Positions 26,154-40,440 of a stretch of 64,000 bases of DNA are shown in pieces. This DNA comes from Clavelina lepadiformis. Lineage: Eukaryota > Chordata > Ascidiacea > Aplousobranchia > Clavelinidae. Both the position numbers and the translations under genes were made by a program. Within the stretch, counting starts at the first letter, position 1. Every line of letters begins with the position of its first letter. The notes beneath the pieces were generated by a model. That model worked only from the letters and a program-made list of their open reading frames with translations, was not told where the DNA came from and searched no databases. The stretch is taken from positions 22,940,001-23,004,000 of the forward strand of contig NC_135242.1 of NCBI RefSeq assembly GCF_947623445.1. Reading direction: 5' to 3'.

Positions 26154-29100
26154 TTATGTTGCAAAGCTACAGTTTTCGTATGTGTTAATTGTCCTACATA
26201 TATCACTGCTTGCAAACGCAGTTCGCAGAGTTTCGAAGAACATTACTTCGTCATCATTTGTTTCATCGAATCTCAGGAAATCATAGATTTTTCGGTTAAA
26301 AGTTCGTTGAATTAATTCTGGAACGCGAGCTGCTACTTCACCATGCCACTCCACTAATATCAGTTGATCTCTTCCAGCAGAAATTTGAAGTTCTTGAAGT
26401 GCCACCAATACGTACCTGCCAAACCAGACTTGAAAATGATGCTCAACTACTGTAAATGTAAAGAGATTTTGCAAAATGTTTTGCCTACCTGCAAATTGGG
26501 CTATCACAGAAGGTGCCAGAGAAGATAACGATAGTTTTGCGACTCTTTGTGACAAGTCGTAGGAGATTTTCGGTTGACGACATGCCAACGTCAATGTCAC
26601 GACCAGCCAGGAGAAGTTCAATGGATGGGTTTCCGTTAATCATCCCAGGTACCAGTTTGTTGTCGACCCAATCACCGAGTTCGTCATTGTTGTGGTCGAA
26701 AAATACAAAACCTCTTTTGCTTTTGGTTTTTGGCAGATAAGGATTGACATCACTTGGTTTTAATGATTGAACTCTGAAGTACTCGTTGACTTTCCGATGA
26801 ATTAATCGTCTAAACCAGCTGCTGTAACCGATAGTACCACATAAAAGAAAAATCACAAAAACTGTTGTGAACGTTAAGACATAAATTAAATCTCTTTGGA
26901 AATCGCAGCTTGTATTGTGTCCGAAACGAGAGGCCGTGTGACCACGCAAACCAAGCGGGGATTGACAAGTCACGCAGCCGCCGTAATATTCTTCGATCTC
27001 CGTTGTACACTTCGAATAAAATCCAGGAAGCTCTGTGTTATCACTTGCATCAGAAATATACCAAAGAAAAAACTTGTTCCAGACATGACAAGAACAATCA
27101 AGAACATTCCACCTAAAGTCCAAATACAAAAGCGTTTCTAACATTCTTCGGTTAAAAATACTAGGGTCAAGTCGCGAAATGTAATTGTAACTCAAATCAA
27201 GTTTCAGCAATTGAAGATGAGAAAAAAATCCTGGTTGAATAAACTCGATATGATTGTTTGCAATAGTGAATACTTCTAAATTAATAAGGAAAGATATATT
27301 TCCTTTTAATTTGTTAATTTTGTTGTAATCCAAGTAGAGTACTTTGAGGTGTTTTGTAAATAGTAATGGTTTGAAAGGAAACGTCCTCAAATTGTTGTGA
27401 CTAAGATCAAGATTCTCAAGATAAATTAAGTTTTTAAACCAGTTCTTTGGAATTGTGTACAGTATGTCGCAGTCGCGTAGAACAAGGCTTCTGAGGTTAG
27501 GTAGGAAGTCCAGAAAATGTTTCGTTTTAACCAAAAACAGACTCGACAACGAATTTTCTGCGATATCTAATTCCACCACCGAATTCAGGTCACAAGCTTC
27601 GGACAAAGTCCAGTAGCGAACATAACCGGCAAGATCGCCTTTATCGAGTTTCCATTTTAAGTTGACTTGGGCGGACGGGCTAAAGTGACAGAAAAATTTG
27701 AAATCCAATAATGTCTCTTTTCCAATGATGTACATTTGTCGTAAGTTGGAGAAACTATTAAAAGCGTCATAATCAACTGTTTTAATCGGATTATTGGACA
27801 AATCGATACTGCACAAACAAGTTAAATGTTTTAAGTCGTCGACTCTTATTTCTTCTAGTTGATTGTTTGATAAATCGAGGATCGTTGTCTTCGATAATAA
27901 AAGACCTTTGTTTTTAGAGATTGATTTAATTTGATTGTTTGAATAACTAAGCAAACCTCTGACATCACAAAAACCTTCTACTTGTGTTGTACAATGAGTT
28001 ACGGTATCTCCAAATTCATCAACGTTTGAGAAAGACAGTGATTTGTCTCGAGTCGTATTTTCAGTGCGAGTAGCTTTGTCCAAGTTACTGGCAAAAGTTA
28101 AAAGATTATTCGAAGCCTGAATGGATCTAAGATGGCGCAATCCGACCCATGCATCTGAAGAAATAGATTGAACATTGCAGTAGGAAATTTCGATTGTGGA
28201 TAAATTACTTAGATTTGACAAAGTAGCAAATGATTGATTGTCGACTTCATGGAAATGCACGGAAAAGACAGCATTGGGCAAAACGTTTGCTGCATTTCCG
28301 AATAATATCCTTTCAAGGGAAGTTAAGGATCTAAAAGCCGGGCCCAAGCGAAGAAAATCGACAGCTTTTGTCGGTCCACAGTAACTGTTAAAAGCCAGGT
28401 TTAAGTGTTTAATTTGGTTCAAGTTCATTAAATAATTTGCTTGAAAAATAGACTTTTGCAAGCAGTTCGAGGAGAGGTCGAGTACTTGGAGATTTTTATT
28501 GTTTTTAAGTATTTCATTTGGTAGAAATTGAATGAAGTTTCCAGACAGATTAAGGTGCCGAAGATGAGCAAGTGGATCAAACAGACCGCCGTCAATACGC
28601 ACTTCCTGGTTCGTAATTAAACCCATTAAAGCCAAGTCTAACACTTGTAACTCTGGCGCTCTGATGAAGTCGGTCTTTTCCAAATGAACAACTGGGTTTG
28701 CCATTAGCAAGAAAACTTTGAGCTTGTTCCCAAACAACTGCAGCGGTATTCGTTCCCAGTTGTTTTCGGACAAATCCAAAACCTCCAAATTTGCAGAAGG
28801 ATACCAGGTCAATGTAAAGTTTCGAGGACAAATTTCAACCGCTTTGCTACGCAAACAGTTTGTTTCGCCGAACAACAGAGTTAATTTTGTCAAATTCTGC
28901 AACTGAGCGGTGACATCGTTCAGTTGAGTTGCGCTTATATCGAGCCCACTTATAAAAGGGGGTAAGCGCCGAGGAAACTCACGAAGGTAATTAAACCTCA
29001 AATTTAGCCACTTCAAGTTAACAAGGTGCTGCAGTGCTCCTGGTTCAATGTAAAAGTCTTCACCACATGGTGGATCCTCCGGATACATTCCACGAGGAAC

Positions 29101-29445
29101 ACAATTCTCATCTAAGCTCAGCAAAGTTATATTCTTGTATTGGATAAAGTCATTGGCGCCAATATGACGTATCATATTGCCGGAAAACCTTAACGCTTCC
29201 ACATTTGTTGGCAGGTTTTGGGGAATTTCTGTTAGACCCCTAAAACCACACTCGACATAAATATACTTTTCATCCAGCCAAGGTGCGTATTCTAGGTTCC
29301 GGTAAACGTAATCGTAGTCTACCAGAAAAACAACGAAATTCATCCCATTTATAGCAGTCTCTCTTTCACAAACATATTGCGATTTGCTTGTAAATGCGTA
29401 GGGAATGCAAAGCAGTATCAACAATATTACATGTAACCACACCAT
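26154..29445 (-). CDS. Toll-like receptor A
   Basis: Two exons, 29445-26489 and 26415-26154, are separated by a 73-bp GT-AG intron of phase 2; 1072 aa. It is a cell-surface or endosomal pattern receptor that signals through a TIR domain. Seen: a signal peptide (about 1-19), many leucine-rich repeats (about 60-780), a Cys-rich C-terminal cap (DCSCHVW onward), one membrane segment (about 853-874), a juxtamembrane stretch, and a TIR domain (about 911-1060). The TIR box 1 is FVFFDHND-like rather than YDAFVSY. Box 2 reads GRDIDVG, with Val where the BB-loop Pro usually sits. The intron cuts the TIR domain after DSPIC. The gene is intact and faces away from its paralogue at 56386. It has the single-cap LRR layout of vertebrate-type TLRs. 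Ligand unknown. Confidence 0.95.
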
Positions 29446-32102
29446 GGTTTTTGTGTATGTAGTTATCCTATACAGTATATAGAACGCTAAGCCTCATTAG
29501 CACACTCCAAAAATAGAAAGAACTAGTTTTGTTCTCGGTCCTCGTTTGTAGGTTTATAAATCCTGTCAACCGGAACAAATTTCCGTCAATTCTAAAACAT
29601 CATCTGAACCAAGTTCTTTCAACTACACAATGCTGCTTAAAAATTCTTTGCGAAACCTTCCTGTCAGATTCCTCTTGCCGAACTTATTTCCCCTGAGTTG
29701 CTATTAATTGAATCAAATCTGTTTGTTGGGGAAAGTTTCAGCCGAGACAATTCTATTCTTGCTTTTGCATGATGCCCAATATAGGAAACACGTTTAAAAA
29801 TGCAAGGCGGAAATATTTGTCAGCAAAGAAAACTTCGTAAGAGCGCACGACGTGGGGATTACAATGATGTCATCGATAAAACTTTCATCTCCTACTTCAA
29901 AGGAAAAACCATTATGTGGCTAAGGTGTTAAGTAAAAGTTAGTTCTATAGTATAAATAATCTTATTTAACACATGGTTTAAACCAGTAATTCTCAACGTT
30001 TTCACTGCCAGGTCAAATTTAAAACTTGGTTCGTTGACAGGGTGTCAAGGGCATTAAGTCTTAAATCCTTTTCGACTAAATTATCATGACATCTTTTCAA
30101 TTAACGTGATCATCGAAAAGCGTATAACACGACACAAGCTGCAGAGCGTGAAAGTAAATGCGGTAACGTTCATTCGCCGCCGCAGTCTACTTTGATACGC
30201 CAGTAAGAAAGTCAACAAGCGTTTCATTATGGTCGTTTCATAGTTAGGCGGTTAGGTTTGGAGAATCATTATGAAAATATTGATATTTAAGAGCGAACAA
30301 ACCTAATTTTTTGCCTTTATAGCGTAATTTAACTGTACTTTGATTGTTCTTGAGATGAATCTTTTGATGCAAATTCGTCCCCAATTTGTAGCATTGCCTA
30401 GTAGCAATTTATTGACGAGGCATACCACAAAGGATAAAGACTCGAAAATGATACCTCGCCATTTAAGCAGGTTCCTTATGCAGTTGATATTGACCGAGTT
30501 ATTCACTTCAATTTGCTTAATGCAACACTCGAATTTTTTTAAACCAAATATAACTAATCGATTACTTGAAGGGATTTAACTGGTTATTTTAACCGACTTT
30601 TTTAGGCTCATGAAAGCTAACGTTTTCAGCTCTTTACTTCTATTAGAAACGGCGTTCATAAATTGTCATTATCTTTTCTGATCCTGCTTTGGGTATTCTG
30701 CACTACACAAAGAATCATTAAAGAAAATTATCAGTAATATAGATCTATCGCATTGCGTGTTTACCGCATGTTTGAAGTATACGGTACTGTGTTTCGAAGT
30801 AGAAGGATCACTTAGAGATTATGATCGACTTGTTGTGGACAAGCCAATGAGTGCAAGGTTCGTATTTTAGAAGTATCTACGTATTAAAATATATTAAAAC
30901 CTCTGCTAAAGTTTATTTGATAAAAGCTAATTCACAAACGCTAGCGTCAACTATACACGGTGCTACACTACAAAGGTAAAAACACACTCACTAACGGAAA
31001 TACCTATAACGATCACCAAACGATAACAATCCAAATACAATACAACACTGAATATCTCAAGCATCGTCCGCGTGACTATTAACCAAGCACAAAAAGTCAA
31101 TTGCGTTCTGAGAAAGACACGGAAATGTTACATGCATTTGGTTTAAAATACGCTACTACTGCTGTATATAGTGATCATGCACGAAGGGATAAAACTTACA
31201 GCAAATTACCTTATGTTGCATGCGCACAAGGTCGTCGTATGAGATGTGTTCTCGCCACCTCTTTTATCCGGGATAGAAATCAAGTAGTCACTGGTCCGTG
31301 ACGTCATACAAAGCACACAGGTGATGTATTCCGTGAGGTCACGATAAATGGAACAATCAGATATCACGCGGTCTGCCATTTTCTCTTCCGCGCCGCTCTC
31401 ACAAGCTGCCACGTTTGTCATGTCCGGTTTGTAGGCTGTAGAGTTGAGCGGAATTGACCGAGACCGGTTTCAAGCGGTTAAATCCTACCCAGGTTCAATT
31501 GGGAGTTGGTAGTTTGCCGGAGCGGGAGTCGGCGTCTGTGATAAAATTGTGAAGCTTGGTAGGCCATGGTCCACCCAACAAACCGCACAAAAGCATGAGT
31601 TCTCGGTTTGTCCGGTTTGTCCGTCTTTGTTTGTCAGTGCTATTGAGTGCTATTGATTCAGAGTAGAGCTATTGAGTGGAGCAGCTTTTTAGCTCCGTTG
31701 CCCGACGCGAAAGAAGAAGAAAAGTCCAGCAGTCGGATGCCCGTGAAGATGGGAAGATTGTCTACTGGTACAAGACGCCGGTGGTTAACATTCGCGAAAC
31801 TTCATTTTTGAGAGTGTGCACTTGATACTAGGAATAGGTACTGTGACCGTGTTAAACCAAATCATCTATTAGCCAACCACGATTTAAGAAAACAACCAAG
31901 AAACGTCGGTCAATTAAACATGTGAAAGTTAATAACCATGTTTGAAAATTTCATTTTGAATTAAAAATAAAATGCTGTATAGTAAGCATAAATGAACTTC
32001 CGGAAATGGAAATTATAAAAATTTGTGACAACAGTTTTACGAACACTCATCTTTTATCCCAAGATGCTTATATGTCGTGCTTGTTCGCTATACCAGCTTC
32101 GG
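29446..32102. other. Gap between TLR A and the tandem secreted-protein genes
   Basis: The right part (about 31290-31800) is richer in GC and carries a TGACGTCA palindrome at 31299-31306, which could be regulatory. Short frames here, including one from about 31680 to 31825 on the plus strand, lack a start or splice logic. No gene is claimed. Confidence 0.5.
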
Positions 32103-35100
32103 TTAAGCAAAAGACATTAAGCGGCATATCTTAAACACAGCGCAAAGTTGATGTGTGGGTTGAGATCTCATGCTGTATTCAAAATGATCTTGGGATACGT
32201 AGCTACTCCACGATTTGATACGTGCGTACACGTGGACAGCATCAAATCTGGAAATGCATAAAGTGTTCCATTCAACAACTGTTCTAAACACAACATACAG
32301 TACCAAATGCAAATATGTTTACTTTGCCAAGTCGAGCCCTTTGCAGTTTAGTCCATCTATCCAATTATTGGGATCCAAACTACAGTCGTGGTCTCCTTTG
32401 GGAACTACTACCGTGTAAGTTGCATAAGGACTCTTACAAGCACAACCGCCAAAGAAGTCACTTGGCTTGTCCACGTTTTCACAAAATTTATTTCCCTGCA
32501 AAGAAAAACCCCTCGAAACATAAATCTGCAAGAACATAACGCGCTTCACACCATGCTCAGTATACTGTTTAGCAAGACAGTGAAGCAATCTTATTTTTTA
32601 AGAACCTTTGAGTGAGGACTTCTGGTATAACTTAGACTTATACAGCAGTAGTTGCTTATGTTTAGGCACAAGTTTTGTACCGTAAATGTTTCTTACAAAG
32701 TTCCGCATTTATTAAAACATAAATTTGTTGGAAAAGAAAATTTACGTTAGAAGCAAAGATGTTTTCTTAAACAATTTTCAAGTAAAAAACAACTGGAGTT
32801 TACTGCTAAACTTTTAATATCTAGTCGTATATTTTTATGCTTGTCCAGTTTGAAGTCAATACTACGAACAACCGACTATGCATGTAACAAACAAGAAAGA
32901 CTTTCTAACGTTGAGTCGTCTTCATGCAAGAGCTTATTTATCTTTCAAGAAAGCGGCCTAAAAAGTTTCTTATAAAAGATAAATTCTAAACAATAGCTAT
33001 ATCAATGATCTATTTTGTTTCATGCAAATGGGAGAACACTACGCTAGCATAAAATATATAACAGACTGTAATTTTACAAACTTTTCAAAATCCGTAACTC
33101 ACAGGCTTGCTAAATGTATCCTTTAAAGCAGGATCAAGTTTTGATTCAATGGGTTTATTTAGGTCAAAGTTCATAACGTTTCCACCAGAGACACTTTGAG
33201 GGGTCTGCTGCAAACGAACAACTGTATTTTCAGCTCCATCGCCGCCTGGTACGAGAAAGCTGGAATCGCCCAAATGATTCACACGGACATAAACACTGCA
33301 TTGGGAAAGAAATCCTAAATTATGACATCATCAAATAAGCTGAAACTGCAACCTGCCTAAGCACCTTTTGCCTACTTTCAACTTATGTCATGCTAGGTAT
33401 AGTGTCAGTCGTACATGCAGCCAAAGTGTACCTTTTAAATTAACTCATACTGATGTTGCCAGTTGAATAAGGTGATAGTAGCGAAGAGAAATCAATCACA
33501 CTTACGTCGAAGGGACTTCTTTTTCTTGAGATTCTCCACTTCTTAATTCGATGTACATCGCAATTAAACGTCCGTTGTAGCAATTCACACATCGGGCAAA
33601 CTCGATGTCGTTCGGATCAAGTTCTAGTTTCATGACAAACTGGTCACTTTCATTTAGCGATTTAAATATAACATGGTCTGTATCCTGTAGAACGATAAAA
33701 ACAACCAAAACTATACTCTTGTGTTGAAGAAATACTTTGAACTTCTAACTGACCTGCTGTTTCTTTGCTCGTGAAAACTAAACCAGATAAATACCTTGTT
33801 GAAGCTCCAAAAGGCGTTAAATGTGTGTGAAGCTGGACCGGAGCTTGAGTCGATGGCTTGGAGAAAAAAATTTCTTTCACTTTCTATGGTTTTGAAGATA
33901 TTGTGCAGATGAAAGATCCCATTGAGAGAACCGAGGTTATCGGTCATTACCTAAAACAAAAACACTCGCGCTTTAAACCACGAAAGTCTTGTGTGGGCAT
34001 TTCCCTCCTGAAGACTCTACCCGAAACGTTTCCTGCGCTACAGGTGTAACGTTGTTTTCTGATACGCTTGGTTTATCGTGCATCAGTCTTGTCTGACTTC
34101 GGCCAGAAGCACGTATTAAATTGGTTACACCTTGCCTGTTTTACAACGAGTGATTCTACCGATATCAGCACTGTTGTGTAGACGTGCCTTGTTTTTACCG
34201 TTTGCAATACACTCTGATATAATTAACTGCAGGTTTCTTCGAACCAGCAATGGGGGAAGGCCGGTAACACAGGAAGCAAAACTACTGAAATATTTGTTAA
34301 TAGATACAACTATTGTGTTGCTTTCAACGAGCACTACTGAAACACAAAACGAACTATAAAGTTTAAAACTTGTTGAGTGTTGCAGGTTACAAATAATTTA
34401 CAATCGAGAACGTTTGTGAATAGTAAGAATTAGTGTTATATAATAATAATCCAAAAGTCAAATACATAGCTACTTGAACAAAGAAGCTCCAGTTGTTGCA
34501 ATTCTCTCAATGAAACTTCAGGTTTTTATGCTTTAAATTTTAACATGCAAGACGTGTTTATTGATGGTGATTATCGTGAATCCTACGGTTCTGGTTCATT
34601 CTATTTGTACATAAGCTAATGCTAACTATTATTATGTGGTCCCTGGTGTTTTTTTTGTTTGGCCTATTAAATTGCTCTCAGTATTCATCAAAGCTTTTCT
34701 TTACCCGATCGCCAAAGCTGTTAACGTATTTGCCCATGATGTCAAAGTTCCACAAACTGACAAATTGATAAGCTTTCGACAACTCGTATAAAGCACTCAT
34801 GATTTCAGCTTCCTGTTGTTGGTATAAACTGCAAGTTAGAAACAAGAAATGTTTAAATCCTGGAAAAGTTGACTGATGCTTAATATTATTTTTTACCAGG
34901 AAAGCATTATAAAACAAAGTAACGCTATGCAGTTAAATACATGCAGTAAAAGTGTCTAAAGTTGATTAACCGCAACAGAATGTTTGGAAAATTGTAACTC
35001 CACCTGAATAGCAGATCGGTAAATTGCATTTTGACTGACAACGCCTCTGAGCTACTTTCACTCTCGAGCTCTGCCTGAACAACATCTTGTGTTTCTTTTA

Positions 35101-38100
35101 ATGCTTTGAGTTGATGCCAAATGCTCTATTGATAAAAATGAATTTTATTTACTATCAACAATGTTATACGGTTCAAGAAACTATTACATGATACATAGTG
35201 CTATAAAAACTCTGACGAAATATCTTATATGCATGTTATTACAATACTTGTTGAAAAAGTTTGAAATGAATTACACCGTTTTAAAGAACCTTAAGTTAAG
35301 TTTGGATTACATTGTTCTATGCATGAAACTTGCGTGTATGATTACCTGAAGTTTAATGTTGATGTTCATGAGTCGATCAATCTGTGTGATTCGCAAGTCG
35401 GCATCAGCGAAAAAATCTTCAATTAGAATATTCAAGTCATTGTTCCCGTTTAACAAGCAAGATAATTCTTGGGCAAGTTTTCTTTTGTTTCTCCCCAGGT
35501 TGCTCTTCATGATCACGGGAACGGCTGACACGTCCATCTTGGAAAAGTCCAAGTTTTCAGGTCCAAGATCTTTGTATTCGTAACCGAAGATTAATCTAAA
35601 AAAAAGCAGATTTGTTGCATAGTGGAGAATGGCGTATTGAATTTCATTTTTGACATTCCTTAACCTTTTTTCCAGTGTTACAAAGGCTTCTTCAATTGTA
35701 GGCACTTTGCATTTATTTTGTTGTTTTATGAGAACTTCCATCGTCTGTAATTTTAAGATTATTTAATTTTTCAGATCATCATTTAACATTTAACCATTTT
35801 GTCATTTGGTTATGAAAGAAATGTAGGCCTACTTGAAAAGTTCATAACTTAACTTTTTAGCGTACTCCGCCGTTTTAAGCATGCTTAAAATGTCGCCGGT
35901 TTGAAATGAAGCATAGGCGTTTGAAGCACACCCGGCCAATGCAAATATGAATTCGATAATAGTTCGAAACGGAAGTTGTCCAGACTGAAAAATTGATTCC
36001 CTGTCTTTGTTAAAATTTGTTTGAAGTTAAGCAACAACTTTAACCAACATGTTAGACTACCTTTTTCTCGATAGTGTTTTTAACGCTTGTTTCAATTTCA
36101 TTCATTGAAATCTCCATTCTGCTCTCAAGCAACTTCAGCGCATTTAAAAATAGCCGTTGGCGATTTTTCAGCATATTTTTGTTATGCTTGAGTTGCAGCT
36201 CGACAACACTTTCGGTTTCCTTGACGATGAAACGCTTCATGTTTTGCATTCTTTGAAGTTGGTCGACCTAAAAGCATATAAAACCGACAATTACATTATT
36301 GATTGTAGGAACGATCGACCGACATGTGACGACTATTATATACGTTTTTTCCAACACGTTTGTAACAAGACATTTTGCCACGCATGTCATACTTCCAGAT
36401 AGTTATTTCTCAAATCAAGTTAAGTAAAAACGTGCAAACCTTGTTGTTGATTTCATTGTAAGTTTGCTCAAATCTAGTCCCACTTCGCAACAGCGTCACC
36501 ACTCGGTCTCTAAGAAAGAACCAATCTAAGTCAGGGGCGTAATTTTCAGTGTTTCCGTAATAATCAAATCCCTGAGTGATCGCGTTCGTAAAAAATGATG
36601 CCTGAGAACAAAATGCAAGAGTTTCATGAAACAAAGAATAATTTTTCAATCGACTGTGCAGTCTCATACTGTAGTGTGGTTATATTTCAGCGTAGATAAT
36701 TCTGTTATAGTTGTTATTATTCTTTTTTGAATTACCTGCTGGCCGATCTCGGAAACCTCATCTGTGACAGATTGTAAGAAAGCAAAAATTTCGTGAGCTT
36801 CCTTTCTTTTATTTTGTAAAAACTGGGATTCCCCTCGACGCTGAATAATTCGGAGAAGATCCATGTCGTCTTTGAACCAGGATTTTACGCCGATTTTACG
36901 GATTTTACCAACTTTGTTGAGGCTTGCGTATTCCTTAATACCATCTTTTCCCTAAAGTGTTCAATTTCTCAGTGTGGTACATTCACGCTTTGGCATATTA
37001 CACAGCACGATTATAAAGATTATCACTAATTTTTGGTTGAGCATGGCTTGAAGATGACCAAAACATATACAAGAAAAACTAAAGCATTAGTTTAAAATCG
37101 ATTTATTATACAGTCGTTCATTATATTTCTGCTGAAAATTACATTTCTTCTACTTTCTAGCTACCCACCCATTCTGGAGTTGGATATAAAAGAGAGCCAT
37201 CTAGTCCTGGATCTCCTGGTTTTCCTTGAACACGTCCTTCGCAAGGATCTAGATAGTTAACATGACAAAACAACCTGCAAGTGGTGCTCGATATTTTGGT
37301 TACAATCTTTTGATCTCCTATTTCTACTCCTTTTTTACTCAATCATTTTACTTCCATGAGCGCACTTCATTTTTTTGCTTGTTTTTTTTTAAATTTTATG
37401 CAAGTTTTTGCAGATACTATCATCATCGATATCATATACAAAACACAAGTGGCCAAGAAGATTCTTTTTTAACCTTCTTTATTTTTTCCACTTCCATTTG
37501 CATTTTTTTGCACATGAAAATTTTTTTTTATAAATTTTATATAAAACTTACCCCGGTACCGCCTGCAGACCAGTAACGGAAGAAAAGTACAATTTTTGTA
37601 ATAATCAATTTTCAAAAGGCGAAATCTTAGTCAATTGCATATCAATAAGCAAGTCATGATTTATTGCCAACAGAACTCTTCAGAAAAATTTAGTTACTAC
37701 ATTACACAATATAAGCAAAATATGCATTACTATACTCCTTAGCTTTAATCTTAAAACCTTCCCCCAGAAAGGACTATCTCACCGGGTGGGGATCGTAGCT
37801 GGTACATTCCATAAGTTGGACACCAACATACAATACCACACCCACCACGTCCACCATTCCTGCAAATAAACGAAGCTTTATAGTATTTATACCTTCATAT
37901 GCAAAACGACTCTTTCTCACCCTCCTTTGCCTCCGTGGCCGTGCTCGGCAGGATGAGCTCCTTTTCCAGCAATTGGACGTAAGAAAAATTCCCCTGATAT
38001 GTTTACAATAAACAGCTTTACTTCTGCTACTGAACCACCATTTCCAGACTTACCACCTCTTTTACCATTTCCACCTTGTCCGCCTTTCGGACCAGGATTA

Positions 38101-39446
38101 TCTGCAAAGATATGATTTCATTGTTCAGGAAATTTCTTGTCTTGCCTAAAATAAGTTAAACGTTCTAATAAATGCAAGACCAATATTCTCGTAAAGTAAA
38201 TACAAATTCATGAAATTTGTGTCTCGTACTTTCTGGTCCTTTATAAACCCAAAAAGCACAATCAAAATTAAAATGTTCGTCTTTGCAAGCTTCTTCTTCT
38301 TTAAGTGGTGGACTTTCTTCGTTGTTATCTTTTCCTCTGATTCCGTCGCCTCCATCTTGCCCTGCAGTTCCATCAGATGCCTGCACATCATCACATGCAC
38401 TGTTTGTTCTAGTCATCACGTTTTAACCCAAGGAATACATAAAAATTACTGGTCTCTGTACAATGAGTTTCATGCGATATTTCGGTTCATATAAAAAAAT
38501 CAAGCTAGTTCTTGTCGTTGCTTTACCTTGACATGAACATCGACATTTCCAACTAATTTATGAAGGTAAATGTCCACATTAGGGCTATCAATGCCAGATT
38601 TTCCATCCTTGCCATCTTCTCCATCAGATGCTTTACTTAAGAAATTACAAGACAAACCATCGATTTCATCGCATACCTTGGGAGCCTTTGTAAAATATTT
38701 TTGTGAGATTTATTTCGCCAAAGTGTATTGTAATTATTTGATTATTTTGTAAATTTATCAACAATTATTCTGAAAATAAGCATTCCAGTTGGACATGTGC
38801 TTAAAACAATACTATGTCATGTTTGCAATTTTAACGCACGTTTGACAACGAACGTTTGATTGCAAAAGCTGAAGCTACAAAACTAAGTTAATCAGCAATA
38901 ATTACAGTACATTTTTCATGAAAAATCACGTTAAGATTAAGGAATTTTTCGTTACTTTTGCTTTAAATGTTCGAGATGCATCGTGATAACCAATTTCAAA
39001 TCTCTAACTTTACCGAAAATCTGATGAAAAATTTTCCGTTCGAGATCAATTTTCGCGCGAATAGTTCAATCTTCCGCAGACCTATGAACGTGACGTCATT
39101 GTCGACATAAACAACGTCACCTCTGATTGTCAATTCAAATAAATCATCGCTAGACGTCATTTGATCGATTGGAAACGTGCTGAAAAATGAATGAAGAACT
39201 TGAAATACAGTTATCGCTTTTTGAAATTTTTGCTTCAATTTAATCACGTCGGTTTTTGCCCTCACCCTTTCGTGGCATCTTGCATCAATTTATGCACTTG
39301 GCTCAAATGAATTGCTCGTCCCAAAACACTAAACTTGTTTTTGGAGATTTCTGATATCGCGGGAGCTGAAAACCACGTAAACGGTGGAATGTCCATTGTT
39401 TCACCTTTCCACTTTTCACCGATTCCCTCCGGTTGTTCAAGGCTTC
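32103..39446 (-). CDS. Secreted collagen-like/helical protein, copy B (N-terminus unresolved)
   Basis: Paralogue of copy A. Exons found, 5' to 3': 39446-39266, 39179-39014, 38685-38527, 38380-38230, 38101-37921, 37859-37758, 37274-37169, 36951-36736, 36601-36440, 36267-36061, 35984 to about 35866, 35744-35665, 35595-35346, 35125-35004, 34828-34705, 33950-33795, 33684-33506, 33295-33103, 32495-32323 and 32247-32103. Content matches copy A: WFSAPAISEISKNKFSVLG, glycine-rich pieces such as DGTAGQDGGDGIRG, CEGRVQGKPGDPGLDG, GFDYYGNTENYAPDLDW, GPENLDFSKMDVSAVPVIMK and VVVPKGDHDCSLDPNNW. An upstream signal peptide and lectin domain were not found; an in-frame ATG at 39462 would give a shorter, unsecreted product. 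The junction after 35866 does not keep frame with any GT-AG choice I could find. Function unknown. Confidence 0.8.
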
Positions 39447-40440
39447 CTACAAACGCACCCATATCATTTCATCAACGATAAAAACGCCAGCATTGAAAAA
39501 AAAACAAATATAGTAGAATAAGACCATGAAGTGGTGGAGTAAGGCCGAGACAACTGGTATAGTTAAGCATGAAAAACTTACTAGATATAATTGTTTTGAT
39601 GAAATTGTCCTCCTTACTTACTCACTTACACACTCAGTCACTCACTTACTTACTTAGCGTCAAGGGTATTTTCGGTAGTGTCATCATACCAGCAACAAGA
39701 TCAGTTAGGTATATCAGCAACAAGATAAATCCCAATTTTTTTATCAGCATTACAAGAAGTTGTTTTTACTTCCGCCACAATTTTTAATCGAAACAGCAGG
39801 CCTACCGCTGTTACTAAACGAGGTACCTGCACAACGTTAGACCGGTTAAAAAAGATATAATAGTATTTCAACCATAATTTTACCTCAAAGGAAAGAGTTG
39901 TTGGTTCCTGGTGGTAAAATGATAATTCTCCAACGCAGGTTGTATACCGATATCACTTAATTACACAAAACCAATGTTATGGCTCCACAAGCAAACTTTG
40001 TTCTTGTCTGTTTAATTACTGTAAATGTTTACTGGTTAATGAATTCTTAATAAGATTATATATGAGTTATTACTGCACAACAACAAGATTTAAAGGTTGT
40101 GCTGACTTGAGTTACTTTAAATCCTATCGAAAGCATAAAACACATTCAAATATTACCCTAACAATTACAATTGTGACGTAATCGTTAAACTTCGTGTATT
40201 CTGTATCTTCTAGCTAGGGCGTATAGGGCCATAAAGATACGGTATAAGCTGTTAGTTGCGTCATAGATATGTAAAATTTTGAACTGAATTTATTCTAAGC
40301 ATGAACTGGTTTTCAAAAACTTAACTCTCAATAACAAAGTTTCATTCTTGTTCAATTTATCTTTAAACAATAATCTTGTAGCTAAATATCTAACATCAAG
40401 TCAACTATGTTAATCACTTTGCTTAACAACTCATGGTTTT

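Noticed and set aside
31680-31825. Arg-rich frame ending RETSFLRVCT in the GC-richer patch
   Set aside because: No start codon in frame, no acceptor and no recognisable domain.
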